A stretch of 64,000 bases of DNA from positions 41,168,001 through 41,232,000 of the forward strand of contig NC_077222.1 in NCBI RefSeq assembly GCF_024763615.1, read 5' to 3'. The stretch is from Phlebotomus papatasi. Lineage: Eukaryota > Arthropoda > Insecta > Diptera > Psychodidae. The stretch's first letter is position 1. The number at the start of each line of letters is the position of its first letter. Shown here one piece after another: positions 49,905 to 59,217 of the stretch. The notes under the pieces were generated by a model that saw only the letters and a program-made list of their open reading frames with translations, did no database searches and was not told the DNA's origin. Both the position numbers and the translations under genes were made by a program.

Positions 49905-50660
49905 TTATTATTTTTCGTTCAATTCAGTCTTTAGGACCTGATTTTCGAAGCCGGTTTTTGAAAGAAAAACAAAACATACTTTCCGGTGGACAAGATTTCT
50001 CGGAATTGGTTCATATTAATTCCAAAAACCAAATATTTCCTATTATATGGGCTTCAGACGTTAGGCTTGGCCATTTAGCTTAACTGTTCTAATTTCTTAG
50101 CAATCACGACTTTTTGGAAAAATTTAACTTAGGATTGGATTATTATTAAAGATAAACTACCTATTAGGTTCTCAAAAAGCAATTAAGTTGCTTCTTATTT
50201 AGGATTTTGAGACCATCTAGGACTGTGCTAAACCTCTAGTTTGGAGACCGCTTTAGTTGATGAGTTAAACGCGTACTTGAACGGTAGATTTTTTTACCTT
50301 GATCACAACTTATTTTACAAAACAAAACCTGGTGTAAAATACGCTGAAAACTTTTTTTTGTATAAAATTCTACCAGTCTTAATTTCATTAAAAAAAAAGT
50401 GTACCGTTCAAGCACGAGCTTAACTTTTCAGCTAACAGAAAATGTTTAGTTTTTTTACGTCAGATGAATATACTCTAAAACATTTTGTCAATTGAGAAGT
50501 GTTTCTTTTTTTTTTTTCAAAACAATCTCCGAAAATTTGGTTCCAACGGCTAAATTTTTAAGATTTTTAAATGAAAATTTCAGAAAATATAATTTAAATG
50601 TACTTTTATATGTTCAAGGACTTAAAATAAAAATTTATTATGTTGAAAAAAAAAACATAA
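49905..50660 (+). repeat. Dispersed repeat family G, copy 2
   Basis: It is collinear with 32940-33835 outside the latter's insertion. An inner inverted repeat is visible: GTACTTGAACGGT near 50273 against ACCGTTCAAGCACG near 50403. It ends with TTATGTTGAAAAAAAAAA. Non-coding. Confidence 0.55.
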
Positions 50661-51114
50661 TTTGTAGTTGATAATGTAAAAGCAATTTGAAGATCATTTC
50701 ATAGGAATTAAATTTTGATTACTGTCATGTCCTACTTCTAAATTTTAAGTGTTTATTAAAGGAAAACTATGACGTTCATGACATTCAATGACATTTCACT
50801 TTTATAAATTTAATTCCACTTGACCTAAAGTATCTATTCTTGATCTGATATTTTGAAATGTTGGATTATTTCTAAAATGCAATTTTAAAAAATGTGCGAG
50901 TTATTGTTCTTATTCTTCATTATCATTACTAATTTTGTAGGAGGCGTGGTCTATTTTCTTTTAACGAGCTGAAGTAAATTGTTTTTTCGGGATGTTTTTC
51001 ATGATTATATGTTAATTAATTTTTAAATTGAAATATTTTTACTTTATTTCGGAAAGAGGCGTGACCTAAATCTCTTTGGGCGAACTTAAAAATTCCAAAT
51101 CTGATCAATTAGTA

Positions 51115-51251
51115 AGGCTCTCGACAAACCTGAGGATTAGCCGAGAGACGGCTTAGCGTAATTATATTCGAAATAATGATTAACTACATTTCCATAATTT
51201 TCCACTAACGTAAGTCGTCTCTCGGCTTAAGTCGTAAATTTGTCTAGGGCA
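51115..51251 (+). mobile_element. Hairpin-built MITE (M1), 137 bp, TA-flanked
   Basis: TA at 51113-51114 and 51252-51253. AGCCGAGAGACGGCTTAGCG stands at the left and GTCGTCTCTCGGCTTAAGTC at the right. Orientation is opposite to 4375-4505. Confidence 0.7.
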
Positions 51252-51266
51252 TAATTTTCAGGAATG

Positions 51267-51426
51267 ATATATCGTAGCGTTGTCGGTTGGATCATCAACT
51301 GTGCTAATTGCGTTTGCTTTGTGTCTGTCTTCGTTGCAAACGCCAAGCAGCGATACATCGTTTACGACGAATTCGAACACAAAGTAAATGCAATTTGCAC
51401 AGTTGTTGATCAAACCGACACGATAT
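51267..51426. repeat. Fold-back 1 of a pair (arms about 70 bp)
   Basis: ATATATCGTAGCGTTGTCGG at the left and CCGACACGATAT at the right are inverted, and the match continues through GATCATCAACTGTGC/GCACAGTTGTTGATC and CTTTGTGT/ACACAAAG. A 73-codon frame through it is incidental. Confidence 0.7.
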
Positions 51427-51570
51427 TGTCAGTTAGATCAGCAATTGTCGTAACTTCCTCATCACCTCATAAGTACTTCTTCTGAAAATATGGAAATACA
51501 CACATACTAAACAAGAACTGCTGATGAGGTGATGAGGAAGTTACGATAATTGCTGATCCAACTGACGATA
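51420..51570. repeat. Fold-back 2 of a pair (arms about 48 bp)
   Basis: ATATTGTCAGTTAGATCAGC and the inverse of GCTGATCCAACTGACGATAT bound arms that share CGTAACTTCCTCATCACCTC. The loop is about 50 bp. It overlaps fold-back 1 at the ACGATAT boundary, and both have GTCRGTTNGATCA after the end. Confidence 0.7.
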
Positions 51571-52692
51571 TGTACTACAGTTTTTTTTAACATTACTTTG
51601 GACATTTTTTTCATATTGTGATAGGTTTTACTAATTTATGTCTCTACTAATCTATGCATTTTATTTTTAAGATCCATCAGTCTTTTTTCACAACATCAAA
51701 AGGCAAAAGAAATTACATTATTATTTATAATTTGATTTTTCTTTCTATTTTAAATAATTACAAAAGTGATGTGAAAAGTTTATATTATTTCCCACATATA
51801 TGAAGGGGCTATGAAAACCATTTAAACCCAAAAAAAAATACCTTCGTTTGTTGAATTGAAATAAAAATTTCAATCTATTGTAGAATTTTTGCCTAACAAT
51901 AAAATTCAATTTTATTGCACAAGATGTGTTTCTTTTCCCTCTGAGCGCCAGGACAAAAAAAATGGGGAAATTTAAATGTTTCACAGTGACAATTGTTAAA
52001 TTACGAAGAGAAAAATTGGATATGATTTTGTCCCTATTGTACAAAATTCTCTTTCTCTCTTTTACTCTTCTTGGACCATCTTGAAATCATTAATTTTAAT
52101 GGACAATCGAGATCATGGCTTTTAGGGTTATCTAACAGTTCAAAACCTCCGAAAAACACTCTCATTGGATGCTCAAATCTCTGCAATTGAACTTTCAAAA
52201 TGAGTGGAAAACCTAATCTCGATTAATAGTACGTCTGAAGAAACCCAACATTTGTGGCTTTTAACACAGTAGAGATTGTACCAAAAAAAAAAAGATATGA
52301 CCAATTGTACCAGAAATATTTCTTCGATATCATTTCACCTTTTCACACAATTTACGTAATGGTTGATCAAAAATTATACCAATCATAAAAATTTTTCGCT
52401 CTAGAGATGCATTTAAAATCATTAATTTTCAAAATGACTCAACAGAGACAGAAAGTACAGTAAGCGGTTCCTAGTTTGTTATTCTCTTGTCTCTTGAATT
52501 TTCAGAAATAAAAAAAAAGAAAATTATCGAATAGTCTTTCTCGAGTGGAAAAAGGTCACTTTTGAGTGCTATACCTCTTGACACAATCACTTGAAAATTC
52601 TCCAAGTGCCTAAATTGGTAGTTTGAAATCACAAGAAGAGATTGTATGTCATTTGAATTGTGTTCGGTGTTACTGTTTGAGAAAATAAAAGT

Positions 52693-53568
52693 ATGGCATC
52701 ACGAAATGAAATTGTCGTGAAAAAAGAGCCAAGTAAATCACAAAGTAGATCTGCAAGTCCAATAAAATTGCCAAGAAATGTGTATTATTTGGGCAGGACC
52801 ATTGGAAAGGGTGAATATGGCACTGTTGTACATGCTAAAATGCTTACAAAACACCATCGAATGATTGATCTTGCATGCAAGATTGTTGATCTCAATAAAA
52901 CACCCCAAAAATATGCCAAACACTTCTTCAAACGTGAACTCAAAATCCTATCCCAAATCAATCATCCAAATATCATTGAGACACTCAGTATCATTCATCA
53001 AAGCAGTAAAATCTACATTTTTATGCAATATGCCGACAATGGTGATCTACTGGACTACATCAAGAAGAACGGATCAATTGGCGAAGAACATGCCCAGAGA
53101 TGGTTCATCGAGATGCTCGAGGCCATTGACTACCTGCACAGTATCGATATTGCCCATCGCGATCTCAAGTGTGAAAATATCTTAATTTCTCATACAATGA
53201 ATGTGAAGATCACGGACTTTGGCTTTGCACGCTACACCACGCCAGAATCATATTCGCGCACCTTCTGTGGTTCAGCCGCCTACGCAGCACCTGAGGTCAT
53301 TGTCAATACGCCATACAATCCCAAAATATCCGATGCATGGTCATTGGGAGTTATTCTTTTTGTCATGCTAAACGGAACTATGCCCTTTAAGGACGACAAT
53401 CGCAAGAAACTCATAATTGATCAGCAAAAGAAAAATTACAAGTACACTAAGGATGTTTACTGGGAGATATCCAATAAAACCAGGACAATTGTAGATAATC
53501 TCCTTGAAGCAAATCCCCTTCTGAGATGGACTGTCAACCAAACACTTAAATTTGAAAAACTCTTCTAA
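52693..53568 (+). CDS. Testis-specific serine/threonine kinase (TSSK)-like, intronless, nested gene
   Basis: An intact 291-codon frame encodes one protein kinase domain from about residue 30 to 290. Visible parts in order: Gly loop GKGEYG (38-43), ATP Lys in ACK (K63), Glu of the C helix (E82), HRDLKCEN (155-162) with catalytic D157, DFG (175-177), activation-loop SRTFCGSAAYAAPE with T190, D214 and R278. All catalytic residues are present. HRDLKCENIL followed by FCGSAAYAAPE is typical of the TSSK group of the CAMK family, which phosphorylates proteins in developing sperm. Before the domain lies a basic Ser-rich stretch (KKEPSKSQSRSASPIK). There is no C-terminal extension, as in short TSSKs. 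The start ATG (GTATGG) is the first in frame and sits 30 residues before the domain. Single-exon structure within another gene's intron suggests a retrocopy origin. Testis expression is inferred from the family only. Confidence 0.95.
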   Translation: MASRNEIVVKKEPSKSQSRSASPIKLPRNVYYLGRTIGKGEYGTVVHAKMLTKHHRMIDLACKIVDLNKTPQKYAKHFFKRELKILSQINHPNIIETLSIIHQSSKIYIFMQYADNGDLLDYIKKNGSIGEEHAQRWFIEMLEAIDYLHSIDIAHRDLKCENILISHTMNVKITDFGFARYTTPESYSRTFCGSAAYAAPEVIVNTPYNPKISDAWSLGVILFVMLNGTMPFKDDNRKKLIIDQQKKNYKYTKDVYWEISNKTRTIVDNLLEANPLLRWTVNQTLKFEKLF

Positions 53569-53598
53569 AATTCATTGAAGATATTATGCAAAATTAAA

Positions 53599-53604
53599 AA
53601 TAAA
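53599..53604 (+). terminator. Polyadenylation signal of the kinase gene
   Basis: AATAAA lies 31 bases after the TAA stop. A second AATAAAA group near 53660-53675 is an alternative. A very short 3' UTR fits a compact nested gene. Confidence 0.5.
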
Positions 53605-53934
53605 AATTTTATATAGAAAAAAATTATCAATCTTAAATAATTTTATATAAAATTTGTTAAAATAAAAATAAAACGGATGGTTATGGGTGCCTTGATTCTG
53701 AGATAACAATTTTTGATTTTAAAAGAATATTGTTGTATGTTAGTTTCTTTCTAAAATGAGTTTCAGAAAATAGCTTTGTGGAATGCTTATATACTCAGCA
53801 AATTTATTGAGGATGTGTTCCTAATTTTCCTTAATTATTGTCAATTTTACGTTGAAAGAATTATTGTGGGTTTAAGGAAAAAAGAAAACAAAATTATAGT
53901 GGCATTTGACTACTCTTACTGACTTACTGGTAAT

Positions 53935-54440
53935 CTGTTTCAGGTTTCAGCTTAGGCCAAACGGTTGGAGATAGAGACTTGGAACCATGTTTTTTGAGTT
54001 TACACGAAAACGCGACGTGCAATTTTTTCATTTTTGGAAATGTTTTAGAGATTATCTAGACGGACATTTCGTCCTTATACGAAAATACCGTTGAATCATT
54101 CTTAATAACGGCTTTGAAGGTCAAAGGACTCTAGAGCGCATTTAGCAACCGAATACTATCATGTTTGGGCTCGTTGGAAAGGTCTTGGAATTTTTGACAA
54201 GACTGAATCGGTTCCAATCGGTTAGGAACCTTTAATAAATCGATTCATAATCGATAAGTAATTTCTAGAAGAAAATCAATAGTATTATTCATATGCTATT
54301 TTGGGTGATCTTTTGAGTGATCAAATCTGTCCAATAAATCGGTTGTGAACCGGTAAACGAAAACGAAAAATTATTATTTTTTTGTTTCCCCCCTTACCTG
54401 TCCCCCCTTACCAAGGTCTTAGGCCTTTAGGCCTATTTTG
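53935..54440 (-). repeat. Dispersed repeat family R1, 3' half
   Basis: Its reverse complement carries CCAAGTCTCTATCTCCAACC and TTCCAAGACCTTTCCAACGA followed by GCCC, plus the CCGATT blocks, in the order of 22839-23915. It ends near a poly-C/T tract (CCCCCCTTACC) whose inverse is at 16895-16935. Confidence 0.6.
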
Positions 54441-54679
54441 ACCAGTATCCTGTGTAGAAAATCCTTTAAAAACCAAAAACGTCCACAAAAATATATACCA
54501 AAATCATCAATCTATAAAATTAAAATATCTCCCAAATACTGAGTAAAAACAATAAATATTTAAGACGGTAACCTTACACATTAATGGCCGTACTGACGAA
54601 AAATGATGTGAAAGTACTTTTTTTTATTTTTAAAAGAATTTTCCTAGCAAAGTAAGGCGTCCTGCACGGTAAAAACTTT

Positions 54680-55780
54680 TGGACACTGACCAAAATATTT
54701 GAACGAGTTTTCCTTGGAACAAATTTTTTTTTTGGAATCAATTTGTACCTAGAGAAGATATTTGTTTGTTCCAAAAGGTTTTCTTTACAGTTTTGCTACG
54801 AAATATAGTTACAATTTTGTTAGAGTTTTCTTTTGGAAGTTTGATACGTTTTGATACGGTGGAATGTCTACAAAATTCAGTTGATTTCGTTTTATACAAA
54901 TTTGTTCCTGAAAGTTGGAATAGAATTTGTTGCACTCAGCTGTTTTGTTCCCTCTGTCAGGAACAAATTGGTACATTTTCTTTATAACAATATTATTCCT
55001 ACATCTGTAACATATTTGTTCTAAGAATTTTCGGTGTCCGTGGACGAGGTAATTTTTGGAACGAAATTGTTACTCATATGGGGAATCTGTTTGTTCCCAT
55101 TGTCGGGAACAAATTCGTGTAAGTGATTTCGTCTTACAGTTAAGGCCTATACTTCAGTCGAGATGGATTTCGGTGGCGAAAGTTCATAAGGAACATCAAA
55201 TAAAATTCAACTTGAGTGTTTTATACAGACGCGTGCATGACGAAATCATATGCGAGTGCTGGCAGCAGGAGAGGAAGGGAATCTCGAATTAAAAAAGTGG
55301 AACCATGTAGCACAAAAATTGCCATAGACTTGGCGTCCTCCTCGCTTCGGTGACGGGTGACTGAGTGTGAGAGGAAGGATACGATTTTATACTAGACGAG
55401 CTATTTTTTGGAACAAAATCATTATACTAATATTGGGTATCTTTTTGTTTCTTCTAGAAGATACAAATTTATTCCAAAAATTTTCGGTGTCCGTGGACAA
55501 GCTACTTTTTGGAACAAATGCGTTACTAAGGGCCTTGATAGACCTGAGGATTAGCCGAGAGACGGCTTAGCGTAATTATATTAGAAATAATGGTTAAACT
55601 ACATTTCTATCATTTTCCACTAAGCCGTCTCTCGGCTTAAGTCGTAAGTGTGTCTAGGGCATAATATTGATTATCTTTTTGAGTGTCGTAAAATGAACAA
55701 GATTGTGCCAAAAATTGTGGTATCAGTGGACGAGCTAATTTTTGGAACAATTATGTGCCGAATTTTTTACCGTGTAGGTT
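54680..55780 (+). repeat. Tandem repeat of about 100-bp units with insertions
   Basis: GTGGACGAGCTAATTTTTGG or a close form recurs near 55040, 55393, 55491 and 55728, each time followed by AACAAA and a TTTGTT/AACAAA pair. A weaker unit is near 54690. A 270-bp unrelated stretch (55121-55390) and the M1 MITE at 55529-55661 interrupt the array. Confidence 0.55.
55529..55661 (+). mobile_element. Hairpin-built MITE (M1), 133 bp, TA-flanked, with empty site next door
   Basis: TA at 55527-55528 and 55662-55663. It carries AGCCGAGAGACGGCTTAGCG and the inverse AGCCGTCTCTCGGCTTAAGT. The preceding unit of the tandem repeat reads ACTAATATTGGGTATC without the insertion. Confidence 0.8.
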
Positions 55781-55859
55781 TCCGAAGTTCTTGAACACGT
55801 AACATAAACTCCAAAATGACTATTAACATTTTGTGGACTTTTCCTACTGTATAATTTGT

Positions 55860-56130
55860 CTTAAAATTTGCCGGTTTACAACCGATTTTCACCAATTTAT
55901 AAATCATTGAAAGCTAGCTTAAAAAAAACTTCGGAGTAATACAATTGGATTTCGGATAAAAATTATTTATCGGTTAATAAAATAGAATATTTAAGGCTTG
56001 TCAGAGACTCCAATTCCAGGACCTATCAAGCGAACCTAAATATAAGAAATCCGGTCTCTAGAGCTCTTTAACATGTGATTTAAAAAAAAATCACTTTTGG
56101 AATAATTTAACGGTATTTTCGAATTTATAC
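55860..56130 (+). repeat. Dispersed repeat family R1, middle part
   Basis: TTTACAACCGATTTTCACCA is followed by GGAGTAATACAATTGGATTT, TTATTTATCGG and TCCAATTCCAGGACCTATCA. This joins the 5' and 3' parts seen separately elsewhere, confirming they are one family. Confidence 0.5.
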
Positions 56131-56264
56131 GATATGTTATTTTTGTCAAATCGAAAAATAAAAACATTCGAAATACATACGAAAATGAAAATTAATACTT
56201 AGACTTGTTCTGAAGTTAACAAGAAAAATTTGAGAAATGCTACAGTAGCTACAGTGGACTAGTA

Positions 56265-57332
56265 GGGGAAGTGCTTATAATTTTGGACAGTCTGCATATA
56301 AGCATCGATATCCTAAGTTTGAAGTGCCATATTTTCAATACTAATTGACTTTTCTTGTTACTCTCTTTTCAGAAGGATTGTTTAGAAACTTGGCAAGCTA
56401 TTTATCATATCATTTTTACTAAAAGTAGTTTTAATACGTTTAAAAATGAATTGATATGTAGAGGTGAATTTGACTCTTATTTTGGACAACTTGGTTATTA
56501 ATTTTTACAACTTGTCTGGAAATTTGGACAGATAATCCGCCTCAACAGGATGCCCATTGTTCTTCATTTTATGAACCAATCTTACCAAGTCCTCTTCCTG
56601 GTCATGTAAGGGAAACGTGGAATGTCACAAGACGCCCAGAAACTTTCCATATCATTCATTAAAGTGAGTTGACTTCGGTACTCCAAGTACGTGCGGATTC
56701 GCTCATTCCCTGCCCTTTCCGGAAGCCTTTCAAGGCATTTCTCACTGCATCTCTTTCGTAGAGATGATGCTCCTTTGTTTCTCCAGGCATTTGTCCAACC
56801 TAGTCATCACAAAAGCTAAAACTTCACGAAATTTCGTGAGAAAAACACCTGTCCAAAATAAGAATCATCACCTCACTGGTGAATGTCTTAAAAAATTTCC
56901 CATTTTTCACACGAAAAATATAACTCACAAGGCAAATCTCACTTCAGGTCAAATGTACAAATCATCAGTAACGTGAATCAACACAATATTCAATGAGTAT
57001 TCAATAATATCACTCAAAAACAGCGAACAAACTTTGTTAGTACTTCACCAAAACTAAATAAGACTGAAGTCAGCCACGAAGTTCTGTCATATTTCTCGTA
57101 AGCAATTGCTCACACTGAATTTTCAACAAAGCAATTTCAACTCAAATCATATTCAAATTTTAACGTATTTAGTGTTAAAATATTCCAAAAAGAACAAATA
57201 TTTAGATAGAATTCATTATTCATCAAATATTGGAATAAAAATCCATCATTTTAATCAATTTATTTTTAGTGTCCAATGTTATCCTCAAAGTGTCCAAAAT
57301 AAGAAACTGGACAAAATTAGAAGCATTTCCCC
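56265..57332 (-). mobile_element. Pogo-family relic (P1), copy 3, uninterrupted, 1068 bp
   Basis: TA at 56263-56264 and 57333-57334 flank GGGGAAGTGCTTATAATTTT and the inverted TTAGAAGCATTTCCCC. It is nearly identical over its length to copy 1 once the nested element is removed, so the two are recent duplicates of each other or of a common source. Transposase relic on the minus strand. Confidence 0.85.
56540..56775 (-). pseudogene. Decayed pogo-type transposase N-terminus, copy 3
   Basis: Minus strand reads YERDAVRNALKG, GMSESARTWS and, in another frame, EDLVRLVHKMKNNGHPVEAD, the same broken pattern as copy 1. The shared breaks show the source element was already dead or non-autonomous when it spread. 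Confidence 0.6.
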
Positions 57333-57492
57333 TAAGGGGTTATCTTAAGATTGAAAGTTGGTATCTTTTATCGGTTCATCTCTCAATAGTTATTATTCCC
57401 AAAATAAAAAAAGGTATCATAACGAAGGCTGATATATGTGATAATCCCCCGAAGATCTCACATTTTACGTCGCAAAGTTATATCAAATTATG

Positions 57493-57633
57493 ACCAGCGC
57501 ACAATAACTTGTGTTTGTAAACATGTTTTCAAAAATTCCCATGAGAGTGAGCGAGATGACTAGATCTAGATCTCACTCACTCTCATTGAAATGTCAAAAA
57601 CATGTTTACTAAACATAAGTTATTGTGCGTTGG
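57493..57633. mobile_element. Palindromic MITE, about 141 bp
   Basis: CCAGCGCACAATAACTTGTG at the left and the inverse CATAAGTTATTGTGCGTTGG at the right enclose inverted AACATGTTTT and GAGAGTGAG blocks around AGATCTAGATCT. The arms reach almost to the centre. No target duplication identified. Confidence 0.7.
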
Positions 57634-57900
57634 GCATTAACCTTTCAGGAGAACATATAAAATTTATGTTTAACTGACATTGAAGAATTCTAGCAAAGAT
57701 GAATAGTTTCCTTAGATAAAAAGAAATAACAATGATTTTTAAAGAAAGTGCTGCTTAATTTTAGCTCATATTCAAAACATTTAAAATAGCAAATGTTTAT
57801 TATCTTATTCAGAGAGATATTAAAATTAAAACTGAAAACATAATAACAGTTAATTTTGAGAAAATACGTTTAAAAGTCGTTTTCTAACATTTACTTTCAG

Positions 57901-58097
57901 CAACTTGCGTCATATCCACAAATGCCATCGCAGTGTCACATCTTGGGGAAGTTGAGGGTGATAGTGAATATTTTTCTGCCAATCAAACAGATCGACAGAG
58001 ACGTCTTATTCCCTACATGACCTTCTACATTCCCACCACCTCAAATGATTACCATACACCACCACCGCCTAATCAACAATACGCCCTAATGCCTTTG
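57901..58097 (+). CDS. Secreted Pro/Thr/Gln-rich protein, exon 2
   Basis: It is preceded by TTTACTTTCAG and enters in phase 1, so that codon 15 (GCA) is split. It encodes residues 15 to about 80: the end of the signal peptide (CVISTNAIA), an acidic stretch (EVEGDSEYFS), a possible N-glycosylation site NQT (42-44), the furin-type site RQRR (46-49), then LIPYMTFYIPTTSNDYH and PPPPNQQY. It ends PL before GTATAA, phase 0. The donor is ordinary. In secreted insect proteins RXRR sites mark propeptide removal, so a mature chain may start at Leu50. That is inference. The function of the whole protein is unknown to me. Confidence 0.75.
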
Positions 58098-58184
58098 GTA
58101 TAAAAATTCTTTCTCACAAAACAAAATAGACGTTGGCAAGAGGAAATTCATAAACTAATCATAATTTTTATTCTTTCCAAAAAG

Positions 58185-58463
58185 CAAAAAATCCAACAGA
58201 TGAAACACATATTGGCCATCGTGAAGCAGCAGCCACAGGGACAAATGCTGCCGTCGACGGGTCCCACGGGTGGTACAGCACCATCCCAACCACATCGACC
58301 AATGCCGTTCAGTAATCCCCCGAAATATCATCAAAATTACCAGGAGCAACGGCCACAATTAACACTCCTCTATAACATTCGAAATCCAGCATCAACAGCA
58401 AAACACCACCAACAACCACATCAATATATGACGATGACTCACCAGAATTACCACAATTCTGAG
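58185..58463 (+). CDS. Secreted Pro/Thr/Gln-rich protein, exon 3
   Basis: It can start at 58185 (after AAAAG, adding QKIQQ) or at 58200 (after CAACAG, starting MKHILAIV); both keep phase 0. It encodes 88 or 93 residues rich in Gln, Pro and His, with MKHILAIVKQQPQGQ at the start, then QPHRPMPFSNPPKYHQ and QYMTMTHQNYHNSE at the end, before GAG|GTAAAT. Reading past the donor gives VNFARKYKNVSKKSR, a Lys-rich chance tail. Low-complexity composition like this is usual for extracellular matrix, cuticle or mucin-like insect proteins. Confidence 0.75.
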
Positions 58464-59217
58464 GTAAATTTTGCGCGAAAGTACAAAAATGTCTCAAAAA
58501 AATCTCGGTGAATATTATTCCAATTTATATTGTTTTTTTTTTTGAAATTGCATTAAATTATTTTATTATTTTAGATAACTCTCAGAATTTAATATTTTGG
58601 ACTTATTTTTTTTTTATTTCTGAGAAAGATAGGGGGTAGCTCCCTTCGTTCTAGAAATAATTACGAAATAAGGGAAAATATTTAAATTTTCAAATAAGAA
58701 AATAAACCACACCTCAAATTTATAAAAATAATTTTATCAATGAAATACAATTGTCAAAAAGGCTCAGAAGATATTTAACCAAATTTACTACTTTTCTATT
58801 CTTGTTTCTCATAAGGCAGAGGGGTGGTATAGATTTTTTTGAAGAAGCCCCGCCCAAATTTAATTTTAGAACACACCCCTTTCAGCAATTATTAGCATTT
58901 TCAAGATATGTAAAAGCGGAAAGATTGTAACATTTTTTAAACAAACTACAAATTCCAAAAATAGGTTACGTTTTTAATTCTAAATAGTGCTGGACAAAAA
59001 AGGTTTATTAAAAATATAATATATAGAAAAAAATGCATTACTACGTTTGGTCAGATGCCACGCCCATTTGTATACAAAGCTTTCAACCAAACTAATTATT
59101 TTATGTGCTGTACAGTAAAATTGCTGCAATTACCGAAAAAAACGAGATGTTGAATGTCAATTTAAAAAAAATTGAAACATTATTATTAAATCAAGTTTTA
59201 TAAGGGGTGTGTTTTAT

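Larger units (their letters stand above)
27987..57900 (+). other. Intron 1, 29.9 kb, host to a nested kinase gene and transposons
   Basis: It is bounded by GTAAGT at 27987 and TTACTTTCAG ending at 57900. It contains the TSSK-like gene at 52693-53568, a pogo-like element, a SINE and many MITEs. The unannotated stretches at 28000-30180, 31000-32930, 33840-37290, 42840-44800 and 46300-48960 are AT-rich and show no gene. A half TIR (GGTACCTTCGGACGACTCAA on the minus strand, near 35476-35508) beside TA at 35513-35514 may be a broken Tigger-like end. Near 42035 the hairpin GGTCCCGATGTGGACC is followed by TTCTTCAGTGG, with a similar block near 61110. Confidence 0.65.

Noticed and set aside
58200..58511. 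Exon 3 read as a separate 103-codon gene
   Set aside because: The donor GAG|GTAAAT and the phase match to 61879 explain it better as an internal exon; the last 15 codons are a Lys-rich tail.
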